Below, one piece after another: positions 31,610 to 44,300 of a stretch of DNA of 64,000 nt (positions are counted from its first letter, which is position 1; each line of letters starts with the position of its first letter). The stretch covers positions 4,395,453 to 4,459,452 of the forward strand of contig NC_135571.1 in the NCBI RefSeq assembly GCF_964340395.1, in the 5' to 3' direction. Below the pieces are notes generated by a model. That model had not been told where the DNA came from and searched no databases. It saw only the letters and a list, made by a program, of their open reading frames with translations. The position numbers and the translations under genes were made by a program. The stretch is from Glandiceps talaboti. Its lineage: Eukaryota > Hemichordata > Enteropneusta > Spengelidae.

Positions 31610-32720
31610 TGTGTATATACGCAATAGTTTGGTATTCACTAACTATTATTGTTACAGTTACCCTAAATAACACAACAAGGTCACAAATTATAAAATTTCG
31701 CTGTGATTTATCAAAGATGTAGATGCTCATTGTTTTAACATAAAATGACCTGGGTATAAATCAAATATATTTAGTTTGAAAGTGCTAAACTTGGCTTGTG
31801 GTGTGAAAATTGTTATACGCAGTCAATAGTTTAGTATTCACTGCACATACATACTATAGTTAGTCACCCTTTTAATGACATATTAAACAAATGTCAAGAA
31901 TTATAAACTCAAAAATGTTCCAATCTTGTGATTTACGAATGATGTAGACATTTGTTGCCATGACATAAAATGACCTGGGTATAAATCCAACATATTTAGT
32001 TTGAAAGTGCTAAACTTGGCTTGTGGTGTGAAAATTGTTATACGCAGTCAATAGTTTAGTATTCACTGCACATACATACTATAGTTAGTCACCCTTTTAA
32101 TGACATATTAAACAAATGTCAAGAATTATAAACTCAAAAATGTTCCAATCTTGTGATTTACGAATGATGTAGACATTTGTTGCCATGACATAAAATGACC
32201 TGGGTATAAATCCAACATATTTAGTTTGAAAGTGCTAAACTTGGCTTGTGGTGTGAAAATTGTTATACGCAGTCAATAGTTTAGTATTCACTGCACATAC
32301 ATACTATAGTTAGTCACCCTTTTAATGACATATTAAACAAATGTCAAGAATTATAAACTCAAAAATGTTCCAATCTTGTGATTTACAAATGATGTAGACA
32401 TTTGTTGTCATGACATTAAATGACCTGGGTATAAATCCAATATATTTTGTTTGAAAGTGCTTGGCTTGTGGTGTGAAAATTGTTATGCGCAATCAATAGT
32501 TTGGTATTGATACTATTGTTACAGTCGCCCTAAATGACACAAAAAAGGTCAAGAATTATAAATGCCAAAATTTTCTGATTTCTTTGTTACTAATGAACGA
32601 CGTAGATCCTTGTTGTGATGAAAAAGACTGACTAGAGTATAAATTCCATATATTTTGTTTGAAAGCATTAACTTGGTTTGTGGTATGAAAACTATTATAA
32701 AACAGGGCACTGAACTTTCG
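31610..32720. repeat. 225-bp satellite, about five units
   Basis: TTAGTTTGAAAGTGCTAAAC starts at 31771, 31996 and 32221, exactly 225 bases apart. These three units are almost identical; the flanking units on both sides are diverged (for example near 31622-31770 and 32446-32720). Confidence 0.9.
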
Positions 32721-33880
32721 TGTCTTGATATTTGGCAAATTTCCACCAAGAATTTTTTGTTTTGCTTTCATAGAATCATACAAACACAATGAAATATCCT
32801 ACACATGTAGACACTTTTAAATCAACTTCACTTTGCCAGGTTTAAATAAGAATTGCTTATTATTCATTTCACTTTTTGTAAAGTTCTGTTATCCGTTCTA
32901 GTGTCACCTTCACATACTTGGACAAACATGTATCGCCTCTAGCAATGTTGATTGTACTAAAATTGTTTCTACAGGTGGGACTAGTCTATGTTTGTCTTTT
33001 TTGTCATTGTACAGAATTCCCTGGTGTACACTTGACTCTAGATGGCGCCAGACGTATAGAGCCAAACCACATGTGTACATATGTATAGTAGCATTGGGAA
33101 CTCCTTTTCTTAAGGCCAGGGTTTCAATCCCAGGTTCTCATATTAGTGTTATCTTATCAGTGGAGATAAAAATAGCATTATAACGATGAAGATATTGGCA
33201 AATAGCTGTTAAAAACAACTACTCCACACTTTCTTGCAAGCTCCTTCTAAGGAATTTGTTTAAAATTTTGTAAAATTCTTTGCTTCAACCAGCATGTATC
33301 TATTGTCTAACAGATTTATAGTTTCATTCCCGCTCGATATTACAACCTACTTTTCACATTAGAGGTACTTTCAAAATTAGCTACATTCCTGAATCATTCT
33401 TTTATTGAGGACAAACCTTTCTATAGTTTTGCCAGACAACTGTATATATGACCTAATTAACCTTGATGATTTTATTCCTACATCATTTATAAAAAGTTTG
33501 TCATAGAAGATGAAATTAAAGTGTATACAATATACTGACCTCTGTGAAGTCATTTTGTTGTTTGATGTTTGTTTTTCAATTTTTGATGAAAACATTAATT
33601 ATCTATGATAAATGTCTCGCTTTTTCAATACCTGTTAATTTTATAATTTACCAGTAATGTTTAGAGGTGTTTTTTTTATCCAACATGGATTTCTCCCACA
33701 TACATGAATAATCAATTAATGATCACTGCATTCACTTTTTTTTCTTCAAGTTTTCATTAAATCTTGTAATTTCTTCCACATATACAAATATATGTAGAGT
33801 AACTCTTGTGAAGTTAAGTCTAGTCTAGACTAGTCTAGTTTTGTTTTGTGTTGTTTCTTTTTGATGAATTTAAATTTGTG
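32721..33880. other. Gene-free stretch
   Basis: No coding exon seen. A segment near 33095-33180 (GGTTTCAATCCCAGG ... TTAGTGTTATCTTAT) is shared with 24150-24215, indicating another dispersed repeat. Confidence 0.45.
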
Positions 33881-33889
33881 ATGAAGCAC

Positions 33890-34860
33890 AAAACCTCTAG
33901 CTTCAACATAGAATGTGTCTCAGTTTCATCAGACAACAATAGATTTGTATCAAAATTAGAAACTGCAGAATTTGCTTTTCTTGTTGAACACAAAATTCAA
34001 AATCTTTAATCAAAACTTCAGTTCCTCAATCAAACTGGTGTATGCAGAACAAAATGTATCACTCAACATCTTAAAACAAACTGACAGGCAAAGTGGTCTA
34101 TTTATATCAAGCAAATGAGATTTTAGTTCCCTTACACGAATCCAAATTCCTTCACCAAAATGTCAATGTTTTAATGAAACTGGTGTTTGCTTACTGAGTA
34201 TATCGTTCAACACCTTGACCAAATGTACTGATGTAGATTTTCACACTCAATTTTTTCACCACTTGTAAGTTGAGTTGAAAAACTTTCATTAAGAGTTTAA
34301 ATACACATCAACACACACTGATAAAATGTGTGCTGTGTGCTAACAGGTGACCAAGTTTACAGACAACACAGATTTATACCAAAATTAGAGAACTCTATTT
34401 GTTTCCACTTGTATTTTGAGTTTAAAAACTTTCACTAAAATTGTTCATACACATCAACACACACTGATAAAACGTGTGCTGGGACGTGTGCTAATAGAAT
34501 GTGACCAAATTTACAGGCAACATAAATTCATATCAGAATTAGAAAAATAAGTTTTCTCCCCATTGTAATTTGAGTTAAGAAACATTCATTGTGACTTTAT
34601 CCCTTCAAAGCCTGACACCGTACAATGTATATTTAGGGTGTAATTACATAGAGTTACAAAAACCAAGTCATTAAAGGGACATACTCTGTCAACACACTTC
34701 GATAAAATGTGAGCTAGAATATGACCAATTTTACACACAACATAGATCTTTACCAAAATTCACAAAGTAGATTTTATCTCACTTATCATTTGCATTGAAA
34801 AATTTTCCTTGAGACTTTGCTTAAGTACTCAGTAAATACACGTCTGATAAAATGTGTGCT
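33890..34860. repeat. Degenerate tandem repeat, about 190-bp period
   Basis: Recurring blocks are ACACTGATAAAATGTGTGCT, TGACCAAGTTTACAGACAAC, TACCAAAATTAGA and TTGAGTT(T/A)A(A/G)AAAC(T/A)TTCA. Units are considerably diverged. Confidence 0.65.
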
Positions 34861-35394
34861 ATAGAATGAATCTAGCGACAGTCTCCCAAAATTTACATGT
34901 AAACATGCACTGCACACTACGCAAACTAGTAGTTGGTTGCCAAATACCTGGCCTAAAAAAGTCAAACCAACAAACACCAAAAGATCAATTACCTCAATAT
35001 TGGTACATTCATCTCCCGACATTCCTGTCCACATTGACAAAAAAGGTTCCCTGAGTAACTTCAAATTTACGAATCCGTTTCCCTCTAATCAAATCATTAC
35101 CAGCTGATTAGCATTCCCTGAGATTGTGTTCGGAATTCCCACTCTGTGTTTAGGTGAAAACTTGCATCTATTCAATTCCTCAGCGTTTGTACACTGCACT
35201 GGTCTGTATACTAATACTGTCCCTTTGCAGTGTTTGGTGTACTAGGGATTCGATTACAGAACAACAAAAGAGGCTAAGCGATTGGGGAATTACTATACAT
35301 TGAATAGTCTCTGGTCTTTTCAACTCACCCATGTTCATATTACCTGGAGTGTTCCGTATAACAATCACAATCACAGTACAAGGTGAGAGTTACC

Positions 35395-35790
35395 GCCTGA
35401 CTCAATTTTTTTTACACCGATATCGGTCACGCCAGGTGCAGGTTAGCCCGACTCACATTTTTAACTTTGATGTCGGTCATGTCAGGTGAAGGTAACTGGT
35501 TATATATCGAATCAAATTTTTAACACAGATATCGGTTACGTCAGATGTGGGTTATAGAAATTATTACCACAGATATCAGTCACATCAAGTGTGCCCTCTA
35601 AGCCAATATGACATGCCACTGACGCACACAATTTGTAGTGATGCACCAATCAGTCATGTCGGGTGCAGGTTATGGCCTGACTAAACTTTTTAACACCGAT
35701 ATCGGTCACGTCAAGTATGGATTATTATCACCCAAGACTCAAATTTTATATTCTGATATCAGTCATTTCAAGTTCTTAACATTAACCATA
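35395..35790. repeat. Minisatellite of about 60 bp interrupted by a MITE A fragment
   Basis: Units read TTTTAACACCGATATCGGTC and ACGTCAGGTGCAGGTTA. A piece of MITE family A (GTGTGCCCTCTAAGCCAATA, about 35588-35652) interrupts the fourth unit. Confidence 0.7.
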
Positions 35791-36482
35791 AAACTTGGCT
35801 TGACATACTAGCTGTAAAGAACAACATAATTGTCAAGTCAGATAGTATAATATATTGGAAATTAATTTTCCATAAAATCCTCCTTTATGTTATTAGGATT
35901 CCCCAACCTTAGTAAAAATACTGTGGGTGATTTCAAATGTTATCTATGCCGGGAGAACACAGCATTTGAGAGTATAATCAGTGTCTCTCATTCAGAGAGG
36001 ACTCAACAGCTGAATATAGCAATACGACAACTCATACAGTGACTCAGTGGGACTAATTTCTGTGGACAAACCTTTTGTGCATATTCAGCTAAAATAAATC
36101 TAGCGCCGTAAAACTTGCCTGAAAAATCCAGTCGTTGTTTCCACTTCTTATGTAATATGGTGTAGGTAGTGAGTGGTTACACTATGATAAGTAGACCACC
36201 ATATGATTACAATATACAACCAGTTACAATTTACACTGATGGGGTCACTCCATGTATAATAATCCACACTGTGTAATCTCCAACATTTAATTCAGTTATA
36301 CTTTAGTTTCCTACATTATACTTGACCATGACCTGATCAATTTAACTTTTTTCCTTTTGATGTGTCATAGGTCTTTGTCAAACTTGACCTTGGTAAACCT
36401 TATGTGTGTTTGCATGTGTCACAGTACTCTGGAGGGTCTATAATGTCATAGTACTCTATATTTTGTGATGGGGAGGTATAAT

Positions 36483-36618
36483 TATATTGCTTCTCAACAT
36501 TTTTCTTAATTCAGCCAGAAAATACTAGTAACCTAAGGGCTTTGTCACTAATCTCTAATGACACAGCCCTTTCGGTCACTCATATTTTCCTTGGCTGAAG
36601 AAAACTATTGGGGAGTAG
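36483..36618. mobile_element. Foldback MITE family C, copy 2
   Basis: The left half TCTTAATTCAGCCAGAAAAT, ACCTAAGGGCTTTGTCACTA pairs with the right half TGACACAGCCCTTTCGGTCA, ATTTTCCTTGGCTGAAGAAA. Confidence 0.65.
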
Positions 36619-37059
36619 GTAATACCTAATTAACCAGTATATATACAGTATGTACATGACTCAAAATAACATAATTGTGAAGTCCAATGAAAACACAATA
36701 ATCTATATTTACACGGTACAAGTAAGAGTAACAACAACAAAAGATACATTTTTAAAGTGTGTAGCATGTTATAAGTACTGCACAAGTTGCCATAGTAACA
36801 AACAAAACACAATCACGTACATATGGTCTCTAAAAAAAACGCTTTATTTTTTTAAAATACATTGCTACTGTCCAGACATAACGTCAATACACGTAATTTA
36901 TGTCCCTCCCCCCTTTCCCCCCAGGCAGTTTTCTATAAATCATGATTACAATGACATAATCTATTTTACTTCACAGTGTTACTATAGACTATTAAAGTAT
37001 AAATTACCATACTAAGGTCACTTGACTTGTCCTTCCCCTTTGCATGTTTTGAAAGTTTA

Positions 37060-37335
37060 GATACCAGTGTTTTCATCACCTGTTTTTTCAATGCACATTC
37101 AATGTTTTTGTTAAGTCACATAAGTGTGGATAGTACGTAAAATCTACCTGAGTATCCCCCCCCCCCCCCCCCCCCCCGGTCATTTACCAGCGTTGTCTAC
37201 CAGTGTTTTTGTTAAGGGTGGTAAGTAGGTAAAATCTACCTGAGTACCTCTGTCATTTACCAGAGTTCTCTACCAGTGTTTTTGTTAAAGGTGGTAAGTA
37301 GGTAAAATCTACCTAAGTTCTCCAGTCATATTACT
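37060..37335. repeat. Minisatellite of about 80 bp with poly(C) run
   Basis: Three to four units of TACCAGTGTTTTTGTTAAGG, TAAGTAGGTAAAATCTACCT and GAGTACC...TCATTTACCAG. A poly(C) run at about 37157-37178 replaces part of one unit. Confidence 0.75.
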
Positions 37336-38104
37336 GGGGTTCCCACCAGTATTACAGTAATAATGCATGAAAAACTATGCCATTTTTACCACATTTCCCC
37401 ATTTCTGTTACCTGGATCCCCAGCCCTTAGAAAAAACACTTGTATTACATGCATAGACCATCCTATACTATGAAAATCACTGCCTACACATACACAGTTA
37501 CACACAAATATTTGTATTCAGGGCCCTCATGAAGCTCTCGTACTTGCTACCTGTATGTTAAATTTCAACTACTAAGGTCAAATCGATTCACACCTTCTAA
37601 ATCCCTGATTGTCATACTCTAACACTACTGACTGATAACAAGGAGTTGATTATCACATAGACCCTAAACATCACATAGACCCTACCATTATCACCTGCTG
37701 CCCAAATCTAACATTTCCCAAGATCAACACTAGGGGTGCTAATCCTACACATGTCAAACACTGTGTCAACATTTTGACAGCTATGATAGATCTAGTACAA
37801 TCAATTACTTGTAGTTCAAGTCTATTATCATCCTAAGAGTGTGACTTCCCCTGATAGCCTACCAAACTATCACCTAACAACCACTTGTTATATCTGTGTC
37901 TACAAATATTTGCAGAACAATTGATAACTATGTCTCAACAATAACACAGTTGTACCAACAAATCAAATTTATTGTTATCAAACAAACTGGACAATGACCT
38001 GATTTGACCTAACCTGATATGGTGGACATTTTCCTTTCCTCCATTCTATCTTCTAGTTATACATATTTTCACACTTTTTGTGTCCTAACTAAACAACCAT
38101 GTGT

Positions 38105-38848
38105 TTAAATTTGAAAGTAGACCAGTATTGGGTTAGCTCAGTGATATCACAGTGACTTTACAAGTGTTAACACCAGGCTGGCTCTAACACATCACCAGCA
38201 TGTATTCAACTGAAAGTACAATGTTGAACACTAGATGAGCCCAGTGCTGACACCAAGCTCACACTACAACATCACGCAGTGTTTTGTTTAAGATCTTGGA
38301 ACCCTGGTAACAGGAACGGTGAAATCTGGTAAAACTGGCATAGTTTCCCATACATTATATCCTGTGAAATGATGAGGATTGGGTATATATTTTGGATTTT
38401 TAATTTATAAAACAATTTTATCACGGGCTTCCTACTTGAAAAATCATTGTGATGGTAGGTACTAGGTACATCCAGTTAGTAACATATGCTGGTATGGTGT
38501 TAGTGCTAGCTTGGTGGTAAGCAGTGGGCTAATGTATGCTGGTGACAGCTATTTCACAGGAGTTCACTACTAATATTATGGTATACATGTAATGTATGGG
38601 AAACTATGCCAGTTTGACCAGATTTCCCTCTTTGTATCATCAGGGTTCCAAGACCCTAAAAAAACACTGGCTGATGATTTAGTGCCAGCCAGGTGTTAGC
38701 ACTGAGCACATCTAGTGTTCAACATTGCACTTTCAGTTGGTAATACATGCTGGTGATGTATTAGTGCCAGCCTGGTGTTAACACTCGTAAAGTCACTGTG
38801 ATATCACTGACCTAACCCAATACTAGTCCACTTTCAAAGTTTTTCGTT
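38105..38848. repeat. Long inverted repeat 3
   Basis: Arms are about 38105-38365 and 38585-38848. Matching blocks include AGTGATATCACAGTGACTTT, GTGTTAACACCAGGCTGGC, AATGTTGAACACTAGATG, TCTTGGAACCCTG and ACTGGCATAGTTTCCCATAC. The spacer is about 220 bases and holds the dispersed repeat also seen at 28.4 kb. Confidence 0.9.
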
Positions 38849-39842
38849 AAGCTGTCAATGCATAGCTTTAAAGTTTCAAGTTCTCGTACCTGACAGTTTC
38901 CAATCTGACTGACAGCTTTCCAGTGACCTTTGACACCTGACCTCATTGTAACTTAATTGATATAAAGTAGTTTGTATATATAGACATTGTACCAATATTG
39001 GTTATCACTAATAATGAACTTTAAAATAGCATTTTATTGACACACTTCTTAAATAGGTTAATTTGATCTAGCTTACACAGATACACAGGTGAACAAAGAA
39101 GGTATTAAAAGGTACTTAGTTCCGCAGATCAAAACAAGTGTGGCACTGCTACTGGTTCAAATATTTGAAACTGGGCCTACATTCACTTGGACTACTTGAC
39201 CCATGGAACAGGAGGGACATTCAATAACCTGAACCCTACACATCAGTTATAAATATACATTGATTTTAACACCGCTTATATCTCAAATTATCCTTACTGA
39301 AGTCATCTGCCCCCCCCCCCCCCCCCATCTTGCCCTTGAAGTGTAGGATGTCCAGATATTGCTTTCTGTGTTAGTTGTATCAACCAGAGCCAGTGAACGG
39401 TAATATGCAATGTGCTGTATATACATGTTCAATGTCAATACATTACTACTTTTAGGGACTGTGGTATTAAATAATACCTGCACTTTTTGCACTAATGTGT
39501 GTGCACATTGGTGTAGGTTCAATTCGGTATGTCTTAAATTGGATCGGGAAACTTATTATCAAAATGACTAGGTAACCCAGGAAGGCGTCTAATTTACTGC
39601 TACCACTAATTAGACAATCTTATACTCATAGTTACAGGTACATTGGATCTCTTGAAACCAAAATAGGTTGCTGAAAGATTTCATTGCGTCACTCAAATAG
39701 AATGTACATTTGTAAAAGCATAATAAATTAAAATTTCTATGATGGAAATTATTCCACATGGATATTGAAATGGTGGGAAATTTGACAAAACTTTTGACTA
39801 AACTAATTTCACCTAGCTAAAGTACAAATTTAACTGTACGGT

Positions 39843-39985
39843 CAGTGTGTCCTCTAAGCCAATTTGACATGCCACTGATGCACACAATTTCTAGTGATGC
39901 ACCAAAATTTGGTGTTCCCCTATCTCAAACTATGTGTTGACCAGTGTGCCTTCTAAGCCAATCTGAGGTGCTACTGATGTACATA
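39843..39985. mobile_element. MITE family A, head-to-tail partial dimer
   Basis: CAGTGTGTCCTCTAAGCCAA at 39843 and a second start CAGTGTGCCTTCTAAGCCAA at 39942, separated by the ACTATGTGTTGAC junction also present near 54.06 kb. Confidence 0.7.
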
Positions 39986-40419
39986 TGTATAAATTTTAGG
40001 TCAGATATCTCTCTCTAACTCTAAGTCTTGTGGTTATCAGTGTTCAAATGGTTAGCTCATATATACACAAAAATGTACATCTTACCCTTGCAATCTAGGT
40101 CAAAACTTGCGAAGCACGAATGGGTTTGATTAAAATCAACCAGATTGGTACGCACGAAGGAACATGATGTTCAGTCGTTTCTACCGAGCAGCGCCAGTTT
40201 TCTCCTGATACCTGTTTCTGCCTGCCGATACTCTGCGGCTCAAGGGTGCTTCACGGTGGTGAAATTTACATGTATAATTCCACATAAATTTTGATTTGAA
40301 GTATCGGTATATATATGTATATCATTATCAGAATTTCTTATAATTTGCGTTATGTTTGACGTAAATTGTATGCATTTCTGTCTGAAGTAGAAGAAATGAC
40401 TTGACAATGTAATACTTAC

Positions 40420-40489
40420 TATTAGAAGTAGCAGCAAGTCAACGCAGAGTAGATTTGTACAGCTGACTCCGTCAAACGAGAAATAGAAC
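40420..40489 (-). CDS. Orphan candidate exon
   Basis: On the minus strand a near-ideal acceptor (TTGCTCTCTTTCTCTTTAG) is followed by 70 bases and a near-ideal donor (AATA then GTAAGT). The frame FYFSFDGVSCTNLLCVDLLL is open throughout. No partner exon was found within reach, and the surrounding 40.1-40.5 kb is less AT-rich than average. It could be a UTR exon of an unknown gene. Confidence 0.3.
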
Positions 40490-41504
40490 CTAAAGAGAAA
40501 GAGAGCAACTTTGTAACTGGTACTAGCCGAGTCAGTCTACAATGTATATGCTTCACTTAGAGTCTTAATGACCCATCTCAAGTTCTGACAATAAATAAAA
40601 CTTGCACCGACAGAACAAACTAAATCTTTTGTTTTCTCTCAAAGCATTCTTTCAATAACAGGGTATTACTGTCAGGGACTGAAGTTACTGTATAATTTGT
40701 GTGTTTATATCATTCTTTCTCCGATATGAAAGATGAGAATGAAATTGTCGTATTCTCACGAACTGTCTGTGGCCAAGTCATTACTTGTATGCCTTTTACA
40801 TACCACTGCAGTCTGGGTTCAAACCAGCCCAGAGTTGACCGAGTTTGATAAAATTTCTCAGATCTACATTTGTATATATGTAAGAAGGGTGATTCTCGGT
40901 TTGACCCTTAGTAACTGAACGCATATTTTCATCGGATACTGTGGTTTCTTCCTGCTTTTACACTCGGGGCACTCGGGCGCTGCACAAATTGCGACTATAT
41001 TTGAATTTTAAAATTTAATCCGGATTAATGAAGTTTATATTATTAACTGTTCTACATCTGTGGTTTTGGTCCACTCTTCACTAACTTAACATCAACATAC
41101 AAGTTTACATATCAGCCAATATTTCGTAAATTTCAACAAAATTAACATAACGTTCAACTTTCCACAGCAATTTTCATTATAAATATATCTACTTTTCATA
41201 CTCTCTGTATGCAATATAGTCGATTTGATGCACTACCAAACAACAACAATTTCTTGAGACCTACCTACCCCGCTACAAAAATGTGATGTTCCTCTATCCC
41301 TTCACTATATCATGGCTCAAAATAATATTGACCCACAACAACAATTTCTCGAGACCTAACAAAATTTTCTGTTCCCCTATCATGGGCATGGCTAGTCTAG
41401 TTCCTGTACAGTATTTATTACCATTTATACCTCCACTCACGGCATATAGTCAAAGTCGTTACTCTACAACTTAAGTCCTGAGATGCATGAGATGCAATTT
41501 AATG

Positions 41505-41945
41505 CAATTTAGAGAACTTCTTGAGATTGTAACACCAAGACAAGTCTCTGGGTGTAGAGAGCTTCTTGAGAGAGTAACATCAAGACAAGTCTCTGGGTGC
41601 AGAGAGCTTAACACCAAGACAAGTCCTTGGGTGAAGAGCTTCTTGAGATAGTAACACTTTGGGTGGGGAGCTTCTTGAGATAGTAAAACCAAGACAAGTC
41701 TCTGAGTGTAGAGAACTTCCTGAGGTGGTAACACCAAGTCAAGTCTCTCGGTGGAGAGTCTTAGAGAGCTTCTACAGATAGTAACACCAAGTCAAGTCTC
41801 TCGGGGGAGAGTCTTAGAGAGCTTCTACAGATAGTAACACCAAGACAAGTCTCTGGGTGGCGAGAGCCTCTACAGATAGTAACACCAAGACAAGTCTCTG
41901 GGTGGCGAGAGCTTCTACATATAGTAACACCAAGACGAGTCTAGG
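41505..41945. repeat. Minisatellite of about 48 bp
   Basis: About nine units of GTAACACCAAGACAAGTCTC, TGGGTG and GAGAGCTTCT(T/A)GA(G)ATA. The later units are closer to each other than the early ones. Confidence 0.9.
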
Positions 41946-42239
41946 GCAACGGCTACATGACCTGACCGCCTTTTTTCACACGATGTCAATGAACGGTATA
42001 TTGACATTGATTGAATGCACCTAAACAACCTTTATCGGCCTTAGCTTTGCTAGGAGAAACAAGTTAAATATAGTATATAGCTTTTGTTTACTCTGTACAC
42101 AACATCACAGTGTTGATGAAAACCACCTTCACTCTATACAGTTAGTACAATCAAAATAATACTATACACACTCTACAATTGGGTTTATAGTTACACACAT
42201 TGCAAGGTAAATTTAACCTGGATAAATAAATCACAAAAT

Positions 42240-42860
42240 AGGCTGTAACCAAAACTTTTGTTTCCCTCTGAATCTTTGTGCAGCAGAGATGTAAATAACT
42301 TTTGGAGTATGTATGGAGGTTGCAATAATATGGGAGGAAAATGTACTCGAGGTGTAAATAACTTTTCTGAAATATGGGAAGCAAATGTTCTGTGTAGAGC
42401 CACTTTGTCAATGTTGACCGCAAATATGCTGTTACTAAAAATATTTGTTTCTCTCTGAATCTTTTGTAGCAGAGATGTAAATAACTTTTGGAGTATGTAC
42501 GGAGGTTGCAATAATATGGGAGGAAAATGTACTCAAGGTATAAATAACTCTTCTGAAATATGGGAAGCAAATGTTCTGTTGAGAGTCACTTTGTCAATGT
42601 TGTCTATAATTATTTCCCTCTAAACTTTTTAACAGAAATATAAATAACTTTCTTTAGTATATATGGAGGTTGCAATAGTATGCGAGGAAAATGTAGCCAG
42701 GATGTAAATAACTTTTCCGAACATTAAAGGCAGTAAAATGTTGTGTATACGGGAACTTTGTGAATTTAGTCTGAAATTGTGTTGTTACTAAGTACCAGGG
42801 CATTTGTTTCTTATCCAATTCTTTGTACAGCAGAGATGTAAATAACTTGTTTGAGGATGT
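42240..42860. repeat. Tandem repeat of about 190 bp, four units
   Basis: Each unit begins TTTGTTTC(C/T)(C/T)TCTGAATCTTT, then GCAGAGATGTAAATAACTTT, GGTTGCAATAATATGGGAGG, CTTTTCTGAAATATGGGAAG. Starts are near 42258, 42447, 42611 and 42801. Confidence 0.85.
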
Positions 42861-42944
42861 AGAATTTTGTTTTAGGTAGTAAAGTTCTGGACAGAAACTG
42901 GTTTCAGAAACAACCATACCGATACTGCTGACTGCCGAACATGT

Positions 42945-44300
42945 AGGTATAGGTCGAGTAATAACTGCACCCCTACCAATAAATGGAATGTCCTAGGTAT
43001 GTCTTCATATGTAGGTCTACTAATAATTGCAACCCCAACCAATAAATGGAATGTCCAAAGCATGTTTTCATAGGTTTGTGAATTCAGGCTGAAATTACAA
43101 AAATTGCCGTTTTTTGTGTAATATTTTTCTACAACTCAATTCTATTTTAGACTACAATCATACAAATTAAACTTGTTTGTGAATTGGCACAAAAATTATC
43201 TTATTTTCAGGCTAAAATTATTTGAACAAAAATTGTCGTTTTTGTGTAATTTTTTTGTACAATTCAATTCTATTTTAGACTAGAATCATACAAATTATAC
43301 TTGTTAGTGAATTGGCACTAAAATTGTTTGATTTTTTCTGTCAGTGATTTTATTAAATAAACGAAAATAGCTGTGATTTTTATGATACAAGGTTGTGACT
43401 ATTGTAATTCTGTATTGCCGTCAGGTGGCCTTGCTGAATCCAATACTAATCACTTTGTTGACTGTACAAGTAGAAACCTTAGTGAATTAAGTATGGTCGG
43501 TACTTTATATGTTTGTACCCTATGTGGCATGAACCGTGACCTCTGACCTCTCTCTCTACCTTCTGAACAAAGTGCACAAATTTGGAATTTTGACGGTACA
43601 TTATCACTGCCTGTATACAGGATATTGTGAAATATCTCATTTTACAAATTATTTCAACCTTCCTTTCCTATAATCACTGGCATCAATTTTACAAGATTTT
43701 ATTTGCAAACACAAACAAACGATTATTTATTCAGAACCTTTTCCAACTAATTATTATTAACAAACAACAAATTCTTCTTAGATTTTTGGAAAATTTCAAT
43801 TTCATTTTGGACTGAAATCACAAAATACATAATTATATTTGTATTCGTGAATTGTCAAAATGAATATTGCATTGCCACTGAAATCAATTCTTTTCAGTTC
43901 GTTGTATAATCAACTCCGTGTTAGTCTGAGGCTGAAATAAGAGACATAATACCTAATGAATTCCTACCCAAATTATTTTGAACAAAAATGGTGGAAAAAA
44001 ATTACCACATTTCAATTTTAATTTGGATTAGAAATGTCCAAATATTACACCTAATGAATATCCGACACAGTTATTTGAAACACTTTTTCTGTTTCTGTTG
44101 AATTGTGCATTTTTTTGCACAATTCAACACTGAAATCATACAAATAATACTTGTTTTTGAATTGAGGCTAAACCTATTTTATTTTCCTGCTACAAAATAT
44201 TTTACAATTTTGTAAATTTTTGTTACATTATCACTTAATTTTAGACCAGAATATTAAAAATATACCTAATCTATGGATTGGTGTCAATATTTTGGTTTAA
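42945..44300. repeat. Series of degenerate tandem repeats
   Basis: First a duplicated block of about 73 bases (ACCAATAAATGGAATGTCC, 42979 and 43040), then units of about 120 bases with TACAATTCAATTCTATTTTA, ATCATACAAATTA, TTGTGAATTGGCAC that decay towards 44.3 kb. Confidence 0.6.

Noticed and set aside
42151-42917. Minus-strand frames of 87-139 codons with internal repeats
   Set aside because: They translate a 190-bp tandem repeat; the peptide repeats mirror the DNA period and frames break between units.
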